A stretch of DNA of 37,500 bases from Tubiluchus corallicola (GCA_030141605.1 JAQGDQ010000370.1:1-37500), one strand, 5' to 3'. Positions 1 to 11,002 are shown, counted from the stretch's first letter. Notes: generated by a model not told the origin, from the letters alone. Numbers and translations: made by a program.

Positions 1-2
1 TA

Positions 3-143
3 TATGCTGCCAAAAAAACTGCATTCAATCATCAGAGTAAATTACCAAGCGAGAGCGATTTGGCGTACATGTCACGGAAGTTGCCCACGAATATCAAAGA
101 TCACCAAAACATCAGGACTTCGGTACTAGACCACAAAATATAA
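3..143 (+). other. Open frame running in from the left edge
   Basis: A 46-codon frame is open from the window edge to a TAA at 141-143, containing the stretch KLPSESDLAYMSRKLPTN. It is followed by AT-rich sequence with an AATAAA near 258. It could be the 3' end of a plus-strand gene or transposon ORF inside the next SMC5 intron, or chance. I do not recognise the protein, and 46 codons is weak evidence. Confidence 0.2.
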
Positions 144-295
144 TGTCAGGCACTGTTGTTTATTAAATGTGGTCGCAGAAAGTTGAAGTTACAGACCAAA
201 GCAGCATTTACCAGACATCTAGAATGCATTGTGCTAATGCCTAAAAATCATATAAGTAAATAAAGGAAAGTAAACTCGATCTTTGCTTTTCTAAG

Positions 296-1070
296 CAGTA
301 CTCACTACGCACTACCCGTTACTCACTATATTGTTTTTAATGAACCTGTTTAGCCCTACTCACAACTCACTATCCTCTACTCACTACTCACCACTATCTA
401 CTCACTACTCACCACTATTTACTCCTTACTCACTAGTCACTACCCACTATATTGTTTTTAATGAACCTGTTTAGCCCTACTCCCGACTCACTACTCACTA
501 TCCTCTACTCACTACTCACCACTGTCTACTCCTTACTCACTATTCACTACTCACTATATTGTTTTTAATGAACCTGTTTAGCCCTACACACGAAACACTA
601 CTCACTATCCTCTACTCCCTACTCACCACTGTCTACTCCTTACTCACTATTCACTACTTTTTTTTTTTTTTGTTTTTTGTGTTTGTTGTTTCCTCTACTC
701 CTACTCACCACTGTCTACTCCTTACTCACCATTCACTACCCACTATATTGTTTTTAATGAACCTGTTTAGCCCTACTCCCGACTCACTACTCACTATCCT
801 CTACTCCCTACTCACCACTGTCTACTCCTTACTCACTATTCACTACTCACCACTATCAACTCCCTACTCACCACTGTCTACTCCCTACTCACCACTATCT
901 ACTCCCTACTCCCCACTATCTACTCCCTACTCACCACTATCAACTCCCTACTCACCACTATCTACTCCCTACTCACCACTATCAACTCCCTACTCACCAC
1001 TATCTACTCCCTACTCACCACTATCTACTCACTACTCACTACACACTACCCACTATATTGTTTTCAATGA
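296..1070. repeat. Complex minisatellite of CTACTCAC-type units
   Basis: About 775 bp built from variants of a short pyrimidine-rich unit such as CTACTCACCACTATCTACTC. It is interrupted at 325, 447, 554, 741 and 1048 by a longer conserved segment containing TATTGTTTT and ATGAACCTG, which gives a loose higher-order repeat of about 107-190 bp. A T-run interrupts one unit near 658-680. Long open frames here come from the repeat's low stop-codon content and are not genes. Confidence 0.9.
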
Positions 1071-1274
1071 ACCTGTCTATCAGACCCGAGTTACTGCATT
1101 ATTTTTCTTCAACTATTACCACTGGACTGTTTACATGCAACCGGATAAGCATCACGTCTTCCGGTTGTCCGCTAAACGCCACGTAACTCCAGATTTTCAA
1201 TGTTTGGTAGAGAGCGATACCGCAAGCAACTAGAAAACTACAAAAAACAACCAAATAATAAAGAATAAGCTTAC

Positions 1275-1505
1275 CTTTGTCTTTCTAAGCGCCTCCAGTT
1301 GTCCCAGCATCTTCTGTTCGTTCTTTTGTAACTCGTTGTACCGATTCTCCAACTCACTTCTCTGCTGTTTCTTCTCGTTTAGCTCCGCCTCCAACTGAGA
1401 GCGCGCCTTCCCTTGCGCGGAGTTGCTCAGAAATCTGGCTTCGTTTAGCTGACTGTGACTTGATATCTTCTCACGGTCCCCATACTTGGAATGCTTTATT
1501 ATGTA
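1275..1505 (-). CDS. SMC5: SMC5 internal exon (end of hinge into coiled coil)
   Basis: This internal exon on the minus strand is 231 bp, exactly 77 codons, phase 0 at both ends, with an acceptor CTCCAG and a donor GTAAGC. It starts YIIKHSKYGDREKISSHSQL and continues into a lysine/glutamate/glutamine-rich heptad-like region ending QLEALRKTK. From knowledge of the family, the first 30 residues match the SMC5 hinge end (human pattern EEKYVVKTS...ISSNTSLKVAQFLT) and the rest is the start of the returning coiled coil. SMC5 pairs with SMC6 in the SMC5/6 complex that handles recombination intermediates and replication stress in the nucleus. It joins in phase to the exon at 35405-35585; the remaining SMC5 exons lie outside the window. 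Confidence 0.9.
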
Positions 1506-1511
1506 CTGGAG

Positions 1512-2150
1512 AAAAAACAGGTTTCTTGTTAAAATGCATGGTCCTCAACAAATCCCAATACTTCAGTGTTCTCTCATTCTGTAAACCCCCCTATACTTTC
1601 CCTTTTAAATGCATTCATGTATGTATGTCTTGACTTGGCTTCTTTCTGCCATGCTCTACTGATAGAGCTAGTTTACCTGGCGAGTTAGCAGTCTGTTCTT
1701 GGCTAAGAGAGGTGTTGTTGTTTTGTGTCAGTTAAACCATTTATTTGTCAAGTGCAGTAGATGATGTAACCATGTAACCGAGAGTAGTAGCCATGATGTA
1801 AGTTTATTTTGATTATTCAGTCTCACTTTATTATTAATTTCCTTGTTTCTTTTTTGGCTCAAATTAGTTTGTTATATTTTGTGATGATTTTTCTTACAGA
1901 TAAAACGTAATAAAGCTACTCAAACATGATTTTTTTGACTTTGGGCATCATGAAGTAGTAGTCTCTCACAATGAATAAAGACACTTTCTGCAAAACTAAC
2001 ATCACTCACAATGCACTCACGGCAAGAGCTAAGCTTCCATCTGCTGCAAAAAAACTCCGGTTATATATTTTTTGTTTTGTTTATTTATTTCACATCAACA
2101 CAAATACACAACCAATATTGCCATATTGCCCCCTCCTCCTCCACCGTTTT
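1512..2150. other. Intronic stretch, no gene seen
   Basis: AT-rich sequence without a recognisable exon. Short open frames from about 1970 may be a frayed upstream part of the LINE fragment that becomes readable at 2163. Confidence 0.5.
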
Positions 2151-2154
2151 CGTT

Positions 2155-2872
2155 GAAGAAATGTGCATACAAATCCGAATGTGGTTAAGGTACTTATGCA
2201 TCGTGAAATTACATCCATTTCACAATTCAAACAGGAGCTCAAATCTCATTTAAGTTTTTCGTTGCATAAGAAACATTTTTCGTTTGATAAACCTCCAATA
2301 TCAGTGCATCATACGCGCATGAGAATCGGATTTTCTCAACTAAACTATGACCGTTTCTCTAAAGGCTGTAAAGATAATAACGGTCATCCAACATTGCCGA
2401 ATTGTAAGTGTGGATTTCGATTTGAGTCTGTTGAACACTTTTTGTTGCACTGCCCATTGTATCAACAAACTAGGGTTGTTGTGTTTGATAAACTAAATGA
2501 AATGCTTCTGCCCGAAAACCTTAATATAGCTGCCTTAGGAGCTAATGATCTGTTGAAGTTGTTATTATTCAGAAAAGGTGAATTTAACTATGTTGTTAAC
2601 TGTAAAATATTCATGACTTTATATTACGTACTAAACGCTTCCAGTAGTTTCTATCTGATATAAAATGCATCAGTCTTAAATAATCGTACATTAATATTTA
2701 CTAACCGTCATTTTCTACTAATGTCTAATGTAATCTTGTAGTAAAACTTGTCAGCTTGTGTAGTTATAGTCAATTCTTACTGTAAATTTATCTTGTAAAT
2801 AGTGTATAAAGTCTGTTGTGGTGAGGATCCTAAATCATGTTGTTAAAACTGTCTGAACCAATCCTTAACCAG
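2155..2872 (+). mobile_element. LINE 3' fragment, copy 1 (RT C-terminal region and 3' UTR)
   Basis: The frame 2163-2663 gives 166 residues with the C-terminal hallmark of L2/CR1/Jockey-like non-LTR retrotransposon polyproteins: HHTRMRIGFSQLNYDRF, then CKCGFRFESVEHFLLHCPLY, a CxC...H...HC zinc-knuckle-like block after the reverse transcriptase. The 3' UTR follows to about 2872. A second copy of the last part of this element lies at 30628-31490. It is 5'-truncated, as is usual for LINE insertions, and probably inactive. Confidence 0.8.
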
Positions 2873-3318
2873 ATATTTAAACCAAATACACAATTAATAC
2901 ATTAAAAGAAACAAAAAGTTATCAATAATTCAATGAATAACAAACAGTAAGATACATAATAGGAAGCAAATTTTGGAAAAAATGATTTAAACTGTCTTTA
3001 GACGTAGGTGAACCTATGGTAAACAAAAATAGTGATATCGCTACTTCCTTTAATGCTGGTGTCTAAACAACGTTATGTACAGCATCATTACAAATATATT
3101 AACTTGACTCTCAAAATACTGTGGGGTTGAAAGACTAGGGGTTTAAACAAGAGAATTATCGCTGTTGTATGTTGCTTAGTAAACATCGTCCAAAACACTA
3201 GCGGACACAGCACACATGACAGTAGCCACAGCAATGATGCAAACCGGTAGTTACAATATTTTTCTTGAAGTAAAACAAGTTCAAACATGACCACACCATT
3301 ATTAATTATTTACCGTAC
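2873..3318. other. Gene-free AT-rich intron sequence
   Basis: I see no exon or RNA gene. The 68-residue minus-strand frame at 3088-3294 has no recognisable motif and looks like chance. Confidence 0.5.
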
Positions 3319-3326
3319 CTTTACAG

Positions 3327-3633
3327 CAGGGGTGTGCTTATCTGACTAGCGGGGCCACATTAAACATTCCCGCAATTCCTGTGGGCCACATGCAGTTTAG
3401 TCAAGGAGCCAAGTACAGTAGGACCTAATAACGATTTTTCTGCATCTGATCTGTCACATCATTACTACTGCATACTACACTCAAAAAATTATTTTAGAAA
3501 TTATTAAAATTTATATTAAAAACCATATATTTCGTCATGTCCGACAGTGACATTAAGTGACTTTCATTACGTTGACAAACCTCTTCGCGGGCCGCACAAG
3601 ATCTCTCGGCGGGCCGCAGTTTGCACACCCCTG
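3327..3633 (+). mobile_element. hAT-type MITE, copy 1
   Basis: Begins CAGGGGTGTGC and ends GCACACCCCTG, so the terminal inverted repeats are 11 bp and match. The flanks read CTTTACAG and GTTTACAT, a decayed 8-bp target duplication (6 of 8 match), as expected for hAT transposons. The interior carries GC-rich GGGCCGC blocks near both ends and no transposase. Homologous copies lie at 35818-36238 (inverted) and 36794-37295. Confidence 0.8.
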
Positions 3634-3936
3634 GTTTACATAATTTATAAACTTAATACACATTAAACATAAATGGCATATCTCTTTAAACTTAAAATAT
3701 ATAACCAGGTTCGAAAAGTATTAATATAATAGATAAAATGGTCTTATTATTAAATTTATTAGTCATTTTCGGTCGATAATCATATTAAGAATATACAGTT
3801 TTTGTTATTCATTTAGTTTAACACCAGTATTTAATTTTGCAATCAAAATTTAATTTTGATCAGTTTTCTTATTCAAATCTTTATTTTGTTCTAACAATAT
3901 TTGCTCGCCATGCTGAAATAAGTAGACTCTCTATTT
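3634..3936. other. Gene-free AT-rich stretch
   Basis: No exon, repeat array or RNA gene recognised. It may be the 5' part of the LINE whose 3' tail follows. Confidence 0.4.
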
Positions 3937-4070
3937 AGGGATGGCAGACTAGATGACCTTTTGGTCTTTCACCATCCCGCCCTTCTTTAATCTTTGTAAA
4001 TCATTGTTATATACTATCTATGATCGTTATTTTGAAGGCAAAAAATAAATTATTATTATTATTATTACAA
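3937..4070 (+). mobile_element. LINE 3' tail with hairpin and (ATT)n end
   Basis: A short inverted repeat GGGATGG (3938-3944) / CCATCCC (3972-3978) is followed by about 65 bp, AATAAA near 4044 and a (TTA)n run. It has the same architecture as the tails at 11331, 12859 (minus) and 24831: stem, about 60-130 bp, AATAAA, short tandem tail. The hairpin is presumably the template recognised by the element's reverse transcriptase. Confidence 0.65.
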
Positions 4071-4246
4071 CGACCAGAACAACAACACCAAATGGTCATC
4101 GCTTAAAGCTGATCATGACAATGTAATTATGCTAAATGTGCGACTTAAAGAATAATTTTATTACGCAATGAGAAAAAAATTGTCAGAATCAGAACCAGGA
4201 CTTACAAACACGGGACTCATTCTACATAAAAATCACATCATCAAAC

Positions 4247-4247
4247 T

Positions 4248-4293
<46 letters not shown>
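4247..4293. repeat. (TCAA)n microsatellite
   Basis: About eleven copies of a 4-bp ATCA/TCAA unit. The sequence to its right (TTTATTTCAC..., 4294-4440) resembles that at 11825, so the run may be the tail of a minus-strand LINE 3' end. Confidence 0.85.
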
Positions 4294-4443
4294 TTATTTC
4301 ACTCCAGCAATACATATACAATACATCAACATACAATATTACTGAAACAAAAAGAAACAGTATAGGTAAAAAAAACGTTGATGAAGTCAAATTAACTAAA
4401 TAAAAGAGTTGCTGTATGACACCTTGAAGGCTTGGCTTGTTAA

Positions 4444-4725
4444 GGTGGCACAAATGAGTGAATGAAAGAATGGTTAGGGTTAGTAGACATGATGGAATGG
4501 AAAAAATAGTAAGATTAGGAGAGGAAGAAGGAAGGAGGGAGAGAGTTAATAAAAGAATGGTTAGGGTTAGTAGATATGAAGGATGGAAAAATAGTAAGAT
4601 TAGGGATAGGAAGAAGGAAGGGAGGGGAGGATGAGTGAATGAAAGAATGGTTAGGGTTAGTAGACACGATGGAATGGAAAAAAATAGTAAGATTAGAGAT
4701 AGGAAGAAGGAAAAGAGGAGAAGAA
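4444..4725. repeat. Three tandem copies of an 87-90 bp unit
   Basis: Three diverged direct repeats begin near 4454, 4541 and 4630. Each contains GGTTAGGGTTAGTAGA followed by a purine-rich GGAAGAAGGAAGG segment. The open frame on the minus strand across them is a by-product of the repeat. Confidence 0.9.
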
Positions 4726-4739
4726 ACGACCACAGTGTA

Positions 4740-5358
4740 TGTTTAATTTACATGGAGGTATATTAAAATAGCATAATAATTGATTGGAGACCATATATTG
4801 CGACTGCATGAGACATGGAACCATTAAAATTGTATTATACGTATGAATTAAAAATGGTCCTTTTCAAGTACCTTTTGAAACTATAAATAGATTTGTGTAT
4901 TTTTACTTGGGCACTTGTTTTATTCCAGTTATTGGGTGCTGTGAATTTAATAAAGTGCCTGGCACTATTAGTAAGCCAGTAGAACTCGACAGTTTGCACC
5001 GAAGCAGCAACACAGTAAGCACGTTAACCAAGTGCACGACTGGTTACTTCGACAGACATGATTACTAGAGCAAATATGCACAAAAGACCACATTACCACA
5101 GCTCCTGTTAGTAATGCATGTTTGTTATCTGCCTGCTGTGACAAAGTCCTTTTTCTGGAACACTTAAATGTTTCCAGGCCTAATAATGCAAATAACTATC
5201 ATTGACCCTGATGATAGCTCTGTGCATTTATAACACAACGTAACAACAGGTGGCTAGTGACTACGTAAGCTGACTGTTACTTTCAAAAACTGCAGGTTTC
5301 AAGGGTTGAGTACCTGCTGAAAGATTAGGGAGCACAGCCTCGGCGAGGCATTAGGAAG
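4740..5358. other. 5' flank of receptor exon A
   Basis: No other exon is visible. TTTATAAC lies near 5228, about 130 bp upstream of the ATG, but TATA-like strings are common in this AT-rich DNA, so I do not call a promoter. A short piece (CAAATATGCACAA near 5073) recurs upstream of exon C (near 13358), matching the relatedness of A and C. Confidence 0.35.
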
Positions 5359-6471
5359 ATGAAAAGTTTTGGAGCGACATCGAAAACACATCAACACGAT
5401 TCGGGTAAAACGGGTATCCGAAACGACTGTGAGAAGGGCAAGACTTACGCGGGGTTTAGTGAATTTCTACGGTCTCTGAACTCACTTCGAATTACAGCCA
5501 AAGTATTTGGATTATGGCCAGCACTTTTAATAGAAAACAGAGTGGGTGGCATCGAGTTGCAAATGCGCAAAAAGAGCGTCAAGTTCGCATATTCGGGATT
5601 CGTACTGTTCCTAGCCTGGATGAATTTACTGAGATCTTTCTACGCCCTGGTTCTGGAGTGTCAGAAGGGGGATATATTTAACATTATGTCACAAGGTGGC
5701 GTCACCGCTCTGTTGCTGTTCATGGTGATAGTAATGACGATGCACTTTCTGAAAATGAAGAAAATTTTCCAGGTGGTGATGGAATTATGGCGTGTCTCGA
5801 CGTATGTAAAGCCTTTAAACTTTGAAGAATTACGCAAAGACTCGAATACAGGCTGTGCAATAATCATGGCTTTCACAACAGCTATGTTAATTATGCACAT
5901 TACGCTATCTCAACTCTCTTACGGCAGCGACGACAATGTTCTAGGGAGTATGTATTTGCTGTTCATTGAACCGATACCCCGTTACCTCCGGTCGACAGCT
6001 GGTGTCCGATTAGCAATGGTGGTGCTCTTATCCTTAACCGCTCTGTTTATTGGACCGTTTATTACAACTCTGGTTACATTTGTCGTTCTTAGTCGTCAAA
6101 TAGGCCGGGATTTTGTCACCGTAACGAAGATTCTTCGCAGCCGAATACCCGAAAGCGATACTAAACAGCACGACCAGCCTCTGCAACTAGTCGTCGAATA
6201 TACGGAACTCAACACCATTCAAGACATCCGCATGCAACATGAAAGGCTTTGCAAGTTGGTTCGACGGGTCGATGAAATTTTCGGCAGCATCTTCTTCTTC
6301 AGTTATGTCGTGTGCCTGATGATGGCGTTTGTCATCACGTTTGTATTAATGCTCGGAAACAGTGTCGGGATATTTGTAGACGTGGTACTCATGGTATTCA
6401 TCATCGACATACTATTTCTTCTTATGTACATCTCAGCAGTGACGCGTTTTGCAAGCGACACACATGAAAAG
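5359..6471 (+). CDS. Gustatory-receptor-like first exon A (TM1-TM6)
   Basis: 371 codons, ending at a phase-0 donor AAG|GTAATC, encode most of a GR/GRL chemoreceptor, a seven-transmembrane cation-channel family with intracellular N terminus. Visible: FGLWP at 50-54, TM1 about 76-98, TM2 112-132, LRKDSN at 158-163, TM3 165-186, TM4 216-245 running into LSRQIGRDF (244-252), a cytoplasmic block HERLCKLVRRVDEIF (294-308), TM5 310-333 and TM6 337-362. TM7 is missing, so the exon needs 3' exons. None is seen before exon B; the nearest compatible acceptor is 20751, giving a predicted receptor of about 456 residues. Closest paralogue in the window is C (same length, shared EKGK...AGF.EFLRSL N terminus). 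The start is the first ATG in frame. The frame is intact. Ligand unknown. Confidence 0.85.
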
Positions 6472-6975
6472 GTAATCTCTGTCTTCTCATACTAATTACA
6501 CAGACTCAACTTTCATCTACCCCTGCCCCTGACTCCATAAAACGATTAAAAATGAAAATTTTTAAAAAAAAATTATGTAATGTAATACGTGTTATTGTTA
6601 GTTTTGTAACGTCAAATGTATAAATAGTGTAAATGTAATGAGTGAAATTTATGTAATGTAAAGCATGTTTCTGTTAATTGTGTCATGTCGAATGTATATA
6701 TAGTGTAAAATATGTCATGTAAAATTTAATGTACTTTTGTAATATTGTTTTGTAAAAATATTTTACTATGGTGTTTGCAAATATGTTCATTTATTGTATA
6801 TAATTAGTCCTTAGTTTTGCACTTTAGTTTTTTTTAGTCAGCACTGGATGCATTTGTCTTGGACAGTGTTGTTATCTAAACATTACGCTGAGGCTTACTC
6901 AATTTTATTATAAGAGTGAACCATTTTAATGACAAATAAAGAATTAATATATATAATATATATATATATATAAGC
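6472..6975. other. Intron after exon A: 90-bp tandem pair and LINE-like tail
   Basis: Two diverged copies of an approximately 90-bp AT-rich unit lie at about 6572-6730 (each with ATGTAATGTAA and AATGTATA.ATAGTGTAAA). Then follows sequence ending AATAAAGAATT and a (TA)n run at 6945-6972, which resembles a LINE 3' end. No exon-2-like sequence was found here. Confidence 0.5.
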
Positions 6976-8140
6976 AGCGATGACTTTATCCATTGATTCC
7001 ACAATATTCCTGGCCTGGTGTTTCACTGATGGTGGAAGTAATTACTAACTGAAGCACACACATGTGTGCTTGCAAACCAAAATGTCCATAAATTGGCATA
7101 GTTAAAACTATGTTATGATGCTTCAAGTAGAATGCACCAAAATTTTGGTATAATGTTAATTTTTTGTTTTTTATAAGAAAAAATGCTAAATATATTGGAC
7201 TTTATATTTTAGCATGAAATTGTCAACAAAATGTCCAAAAATACTAAAAAATTAATTTCATAACCCCGTGCCCATTTCTCAGTCTAGAAACTAGTACCGC
7301 AATAGCAAAAAAATTTGTATTTTCAAACTCCGATAGTAGCTCGTTGAAGCAGTCATTTTGCTTCTGGGTTTTTCTGTTGACAAGCCCAAATCTTCGTCAG
7401 GAAGAGCCATCTACTGGATTTAAACATAACTTCAATGTGATCTTGCAAAGTCCGTAGCAACCACACTTTTGTAGAAATGCGACAAAAAACAATGGCAGAC
7501 TTTACCAGCGAGTTTCTCAAGATTATGTTTTTCAGTGTGCAGTCTGCACCTCAACTTCAACGTGGATTGTCTCAGCTTAGAAATAACATAGAGCGATGAA
7601 CTTGGCATCAAAATAATCCTCATGAAATGGAGATTCGGGGTATGTAAATAACTAGAAAACACTAACTGCCGACTTATTGACGATTTTGCTATGCAAGCAC
7701 ACATAACACATTGCAGATTTGTGTTTCTGACATGTTCTAATTGGTAACTGACAAAAATCGTGATGCAACCTGAAACACCAAGCTCAACTCAAGGGCATCT
7801 TAAACAGTGATGCATCATGAGGTCAAGAAATCATTCTTGAAAACTGACATATTTTCTATAGTCTTCAAAAACCCAGAAACCATACACTATTATAGATCGG
7901 CAAAAACAAAACTAGGTGAGTTAATAAAGTGGCAAACATGTCTGTTCTTCTAGTCCCCTTACACTTCCTTCTTTCATTCCTTCTCTTATTCTAACTGCAT
8001 TTGATTCAACTGTTAAAATTTCGTCAACATAATTGATCATCTCGAAGGGCTCATGGCAGCTGTACTGAATAACTTGTGATACAGAATAAGAAGTTACATG
8101 TTTTCCACTGATTGAACTAACAAAGAAATTAAGCGAAAAA
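6976..8140. other. Gene-free stretch between exon A and the 5S-derived element
   Basis: I found no homologue of receptor exon 2 or 3 on either strand. The 90-residue minus-strand frame at 7432-7704 and a 43-residue plus frame near 7483-7600 carry no motif I recognise. Confidence 0.4.
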
Positions 8141-8141
8141 A

Positions 8142-8660
8142 TTACAAATCGGGGAGGGGGTATGTATCCTCAAGGTTTTGATACCTCTGAAACAAGGCTG
8201 ACAGTACAGCAGAGAGCAACATTGTCATTTCGTTATGTTGGTTGACGTCCTTCTGCCTCGGAAGACAATGGAATGTGCGCCAAGAGAGTCCGCTATTGAT
8301 CACATTAATGGAGCTGGAGCATCGACTGTGGCTCAGTAGTCCGATCTTTGAACGTCTCCAGGGTGCATGCCTGGGCAAGGTGTATGGAGATCCTGAGTTG
8401 CCCAGACAACAGAAACCCCCTCTCTTCCTCGCTGATGTAGTCCAAAGGAAAGCGGAGCGATACGTTTGGCACCAGGTCGGCTGCAGGAGCTGCCGGAGTC
8501 AGTGAGCATGCTGCACTGGTAGGCCTTCGGGGCTCTACTTCTGATTTGGAAGGTTTACTCCTCCACACATGGCCGTTGGGTCACTTGACCTCCTCCGCCC
8601 TCTAGCCGTTGGCTGCCTTGCACAGTTCCTCCGCCTCGTGTCAAGATACAGTGTGGGAAT
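8142..8660 (-). mobile_element. GC-rich body trailing the 5S-like sequence (possible 5S-headed SINE)
   Basis: About 520 bp, clearly richer in GC than its surroundings, follow directly downstream of the 5S-like unit on the minus strand with no T-run terminator between. This is what a SINE3-like element with a 5S-derived Pol III head would look like; a displaced 5S spacer is the alternative. Short frames on both strands have no recognisable domain. I cannot see a clear 3' tail or target duplication. Confidence 0.4.
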
Positions 8661-8778
8661 CCCGCCAGCACCTGGTATTCCTAGGCGGTCACCCATCCAA
8701 GTACTAACCAGGCTCTACGTTGCTTAACTTCGGTGATCAGACGAGAACCGGTGTTTTCAGCGTGATTTGGCCGTAGTC
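8661..8778 (-). rRNA. 5S rRNA-like sequence (probably pseudogene or SINE head)
   Basis: Read on the minus strand it starts GACTACGGCC and contains the 5S hallmarks GTTCTCGTCTGATC, AAGTTAAGCAACG (box A region), GAGCCTGGTTAGTACTTGG and TTGGATGGGTGACCGCCT (box C), then GGAATACCAGGTGCTG. Length about 118 nt against the usual 120. The internal promoter boxes look intact, and TATATA lies about 20 bp upstream (minus strand). The 3' end (GGCGGGATT) no longer pairs well with the 5' end and no T-run follows, so it is unlikely to give normal 5S rRNA. Confidence 0.85.
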
Positions 8779-8779
8779 A

Positions 8780-9241
8780 ATTTTTATTCGCTATATAGCA
8801 TGCAGGTAATGCCTTTAATGATAAATAGCATCAGTACATTTTTGTAGTTCACTTTCCATAAGATTAATACAGACACAGGTAAATCAATATTAGCTATTAC
8901 TTATGCTTTGTTTGGACACATTCCTATGCAAGCTTGTGTTTGACAGAGTCAGAAAATGCACTTTACCAACCACACACATTGACGGCAACAGAGACAACTT
9001 AATGCTTACTGGACTTCTCGCTAATGTAACGGTTTCTCTTTATATGTTAGCTTCAAACAAAGCTATTAGCACTGAAAAACATTTCAATACAATTTGCAGA
9101 CCTACTTAATTACAGACGACTGTGTCATTGGTTGTGTATAATCATAAGCAGAACATCAGATTCCTTGTATAGACCATAAGATCACTTCAGAGAGCAATAC
9201 TTCTAACGAGCCAGTGCCAGACTCCGGACAAAGTCCTGCCA
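8780..9241. other. 5' flank of exon B, related to the D and E flanks
   Basis: The segment around 8887 (AATATTAGCTATTACTTATG) recurs upstream of D (near 16511) and E (near 27908). B therefore shares upstream sequence with D and E as well as coding similarity. No TATA box or initiator can be assigned. Confidence 0.5.
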
Positions 9242-10426
9242 ATGTTGTCAAGAGCAACTCTCGACGGGACAAAAGTAATGAAGAAGTATAATATCAAGCC
9301 CTTACCACAAGACGTCGTTGCATTCGGTATTCCAAAGACAGATGTAGCAGATGAGACTACTGCTAGCAACACTGTTCATCCAAGCTTTATAAAGTTTCTC
9401 GCTGGTCTTAAAGCACTTACTAGATTATCCAAAGCTGCTGGTTTGTGGCCTGTCTATGAGCTATCATTAGGTGATAACAACGTTGAATTGAAGATAATTA
9501 AAAAGGGCGCAGCGTACTCATACTCCATCCTCCTCGTAGCAACATTATGGCTAAATGTGGCAAGATATTCCTACACATTGTTGCGCGACGTGAAGACAAT
9601 GGAAAATTTTTTATCCTTTTTTTTTGCAATTGAAATTATAGTTGCGCTGTTTTCTGCACTCGTGGCAACTATACGCTTTGCAAAGACGAAAACTATAGCG
9701 CACTTGATGAAAGACCTGTGGAAAGTTTCGAGAACGCTTTCCGGAAACCTCGGCAATTTACACAAAGACTCTAACGTTTGCGTCACCGTGTGTTCGAGTG
9801 TAGTTGTCACTATGACTGTCGCCTATACTACTAACACAACTGTGGTGTTGGGCTACTTTGACGACATTCACAAGTTCCTTGATTTGTTTATAGCTCCACT
9901 AAATCACGATCAGTTTGGAAGCCAAACATCTTGGAAGATCTTGTTGGGTTTTATTGTATTTGTCTGTTGCTTGTTGTTTTTACCCTGCCTAGAACCCTTA
10001 CTCCAATTTATCATCTTGAGTCGTCAACTGGGAAGAGAATTTTGCTTCGTAACCAGCGTGTTAAACTCTAAAGCACAAGGAAACATCTCAAAAAATCAGA
10101 AACTGGTCGTAGAAGGCAGAAAAACGAAAATCCACCACGTAAAATTCCTAAACTCCGACGCGACAACCATTCAGAATCTTCGCGTCCATCACCAGCGTCT
10201 GTGTCGGTTGGTGCGCAAGGCGGACGAGGTCTTCAGACACATTTTCTTCGTCAGTTACATCATGTGTTTCGCTTCTATGTTTGGCTTTGTCTTTGTAATA
10301 ATGCTGGCAAACGACAACAGCCAAAATTGGTTCTACGTTTTACTCATCATAATCATCCCAGCGATGATGTTTCTGGTTTTCTATATCTGCATTGTGACTC
10401 ATTTTGCTTCGATGATCCACGAAAAG
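9242..10426 (+). CDS. Gustatory-receptor-like first exon B (TM1-TM6)
   Basis: 395 codons to a phase-0 donor AAG|GTGAGA. Same family as A but of the D/E subfamily. Visible: GLWP at 67-70, TM1 about 91-113, TM2 124-145, KDSN near 175, TM3 178-200, TM4 233-258, LSRQLGREF at 259-267, the cytoplasmic block LRVHHQRLCRLVRKADEVF (313-331), TM5 334-355 and TM6 362-388. It has a longer N terminus than its paralogues; a second in-frame ATG at 9278 could be the real start. No own TM7 exon is visible before exon C. Spliced to 20751 and 23619 it would give about 480 residues. The open frame beyond 10426 runs into the intron and stops after seven codons. Confidence 0.83.
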
Positions 10427-10530
10427 GTGAGAGTTTCCCCATTATACTAATATCTCCCTAGTTATTCATCTTTATTTTTAATTTTTATTTTTTGATTATT
10501 ATAATTTTCCTTGCCTGTACTTGTCAGGTT

Positions 10531-11002
10531 TACCGTATTTTCCCGTGTATAAGAGACCCTTGTGTATAAGAGACCCCTTCAATTTTTAGGCAAAAATTCT
10601 GGAAAAAAGTTTTTTCAGACGGACATTTTTAGAGGGTAAAGTTCTACAACTTTTTTCAACTCAGTGCGGTACTGAAAACAAAATAAAACCAGTTAATGTG
10701 TTGTAGAAAAAGAGTACTGGTATATACAAGTGTATATACAAGTGCGTACCTGCAAACCTGTAACAGGAAAAGAGAAAACGAGGAGATAATGCCTGTGTCA
10801 CGATGCTTGTATTGCTTACAACCGCTTCATAGTCGAACGCGACACGCAAAACAGTTGTAGAGCACTTATTTCTTTAAAATCATTAGTGTCACAATTTATG
10901 CATCTTATTGAAAAGACTTACTCCCATGTATAAGAGACCCCCTATTTTTAAAGTGAAAATTCTGAGCAAAAAAGGGTCTCTTATACACGGGAAAATACGG
11001 TA
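10531..11002 (-). mobile_element. pogo/Tc1-type MITE, copy 1 (inverted)
   Basis: Flanked by TA and bounded by perfect inverted repeats starting CCGTATTTTCCCGTGTATAA, followed by a sub-terminal GTGTATAAGAGACC repeat. Length 472 bp. The interior matches copies at 22154 and 26833 but in the opposite orientation. No transposase is present. The TA duplication and the link to the copy at 21191, which retains a transposase C terminus, place it in the pogo/Tigger branch of Tc1/mariner. Confidence 0.88.

Noticed and set aside
559-1233. 224-residue open frame on the plus strand
   Set aside because: It is mostly translated minisatellite (SLLTILYSLL, YSPLSTP repeats) with no domain; the low stop density is a property of the repeat.
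1971-2253. Two overlapping small ORFs before the LINE fragment
   Set aside because: No motif; they stop before the LINE frame and probably are decayed element sequence.
4471-4660. Interstitial telomere repeat (GGTTAGGGTTAG)
   Set aside because: Only two TTAGGG-like units per 88-bp repeat, three times; this is a minisatellite containing the string, not a telomere remnant.
5661-5900. Antisense frames across receptor first exons (also 9571-9810, 13777-14122, 17888-18127, 28934-29170)
   Set aside because: Shadows of the real plus-strand exons; similar antisense frames at paralogous positions follow from shared sequence.
8242-8568. Overlapping 87-residue ORFs on both strands
   Set aside because: They lie in the body linked to the 5S-like sequence and show no domain; GC-rich sequence has few stops.
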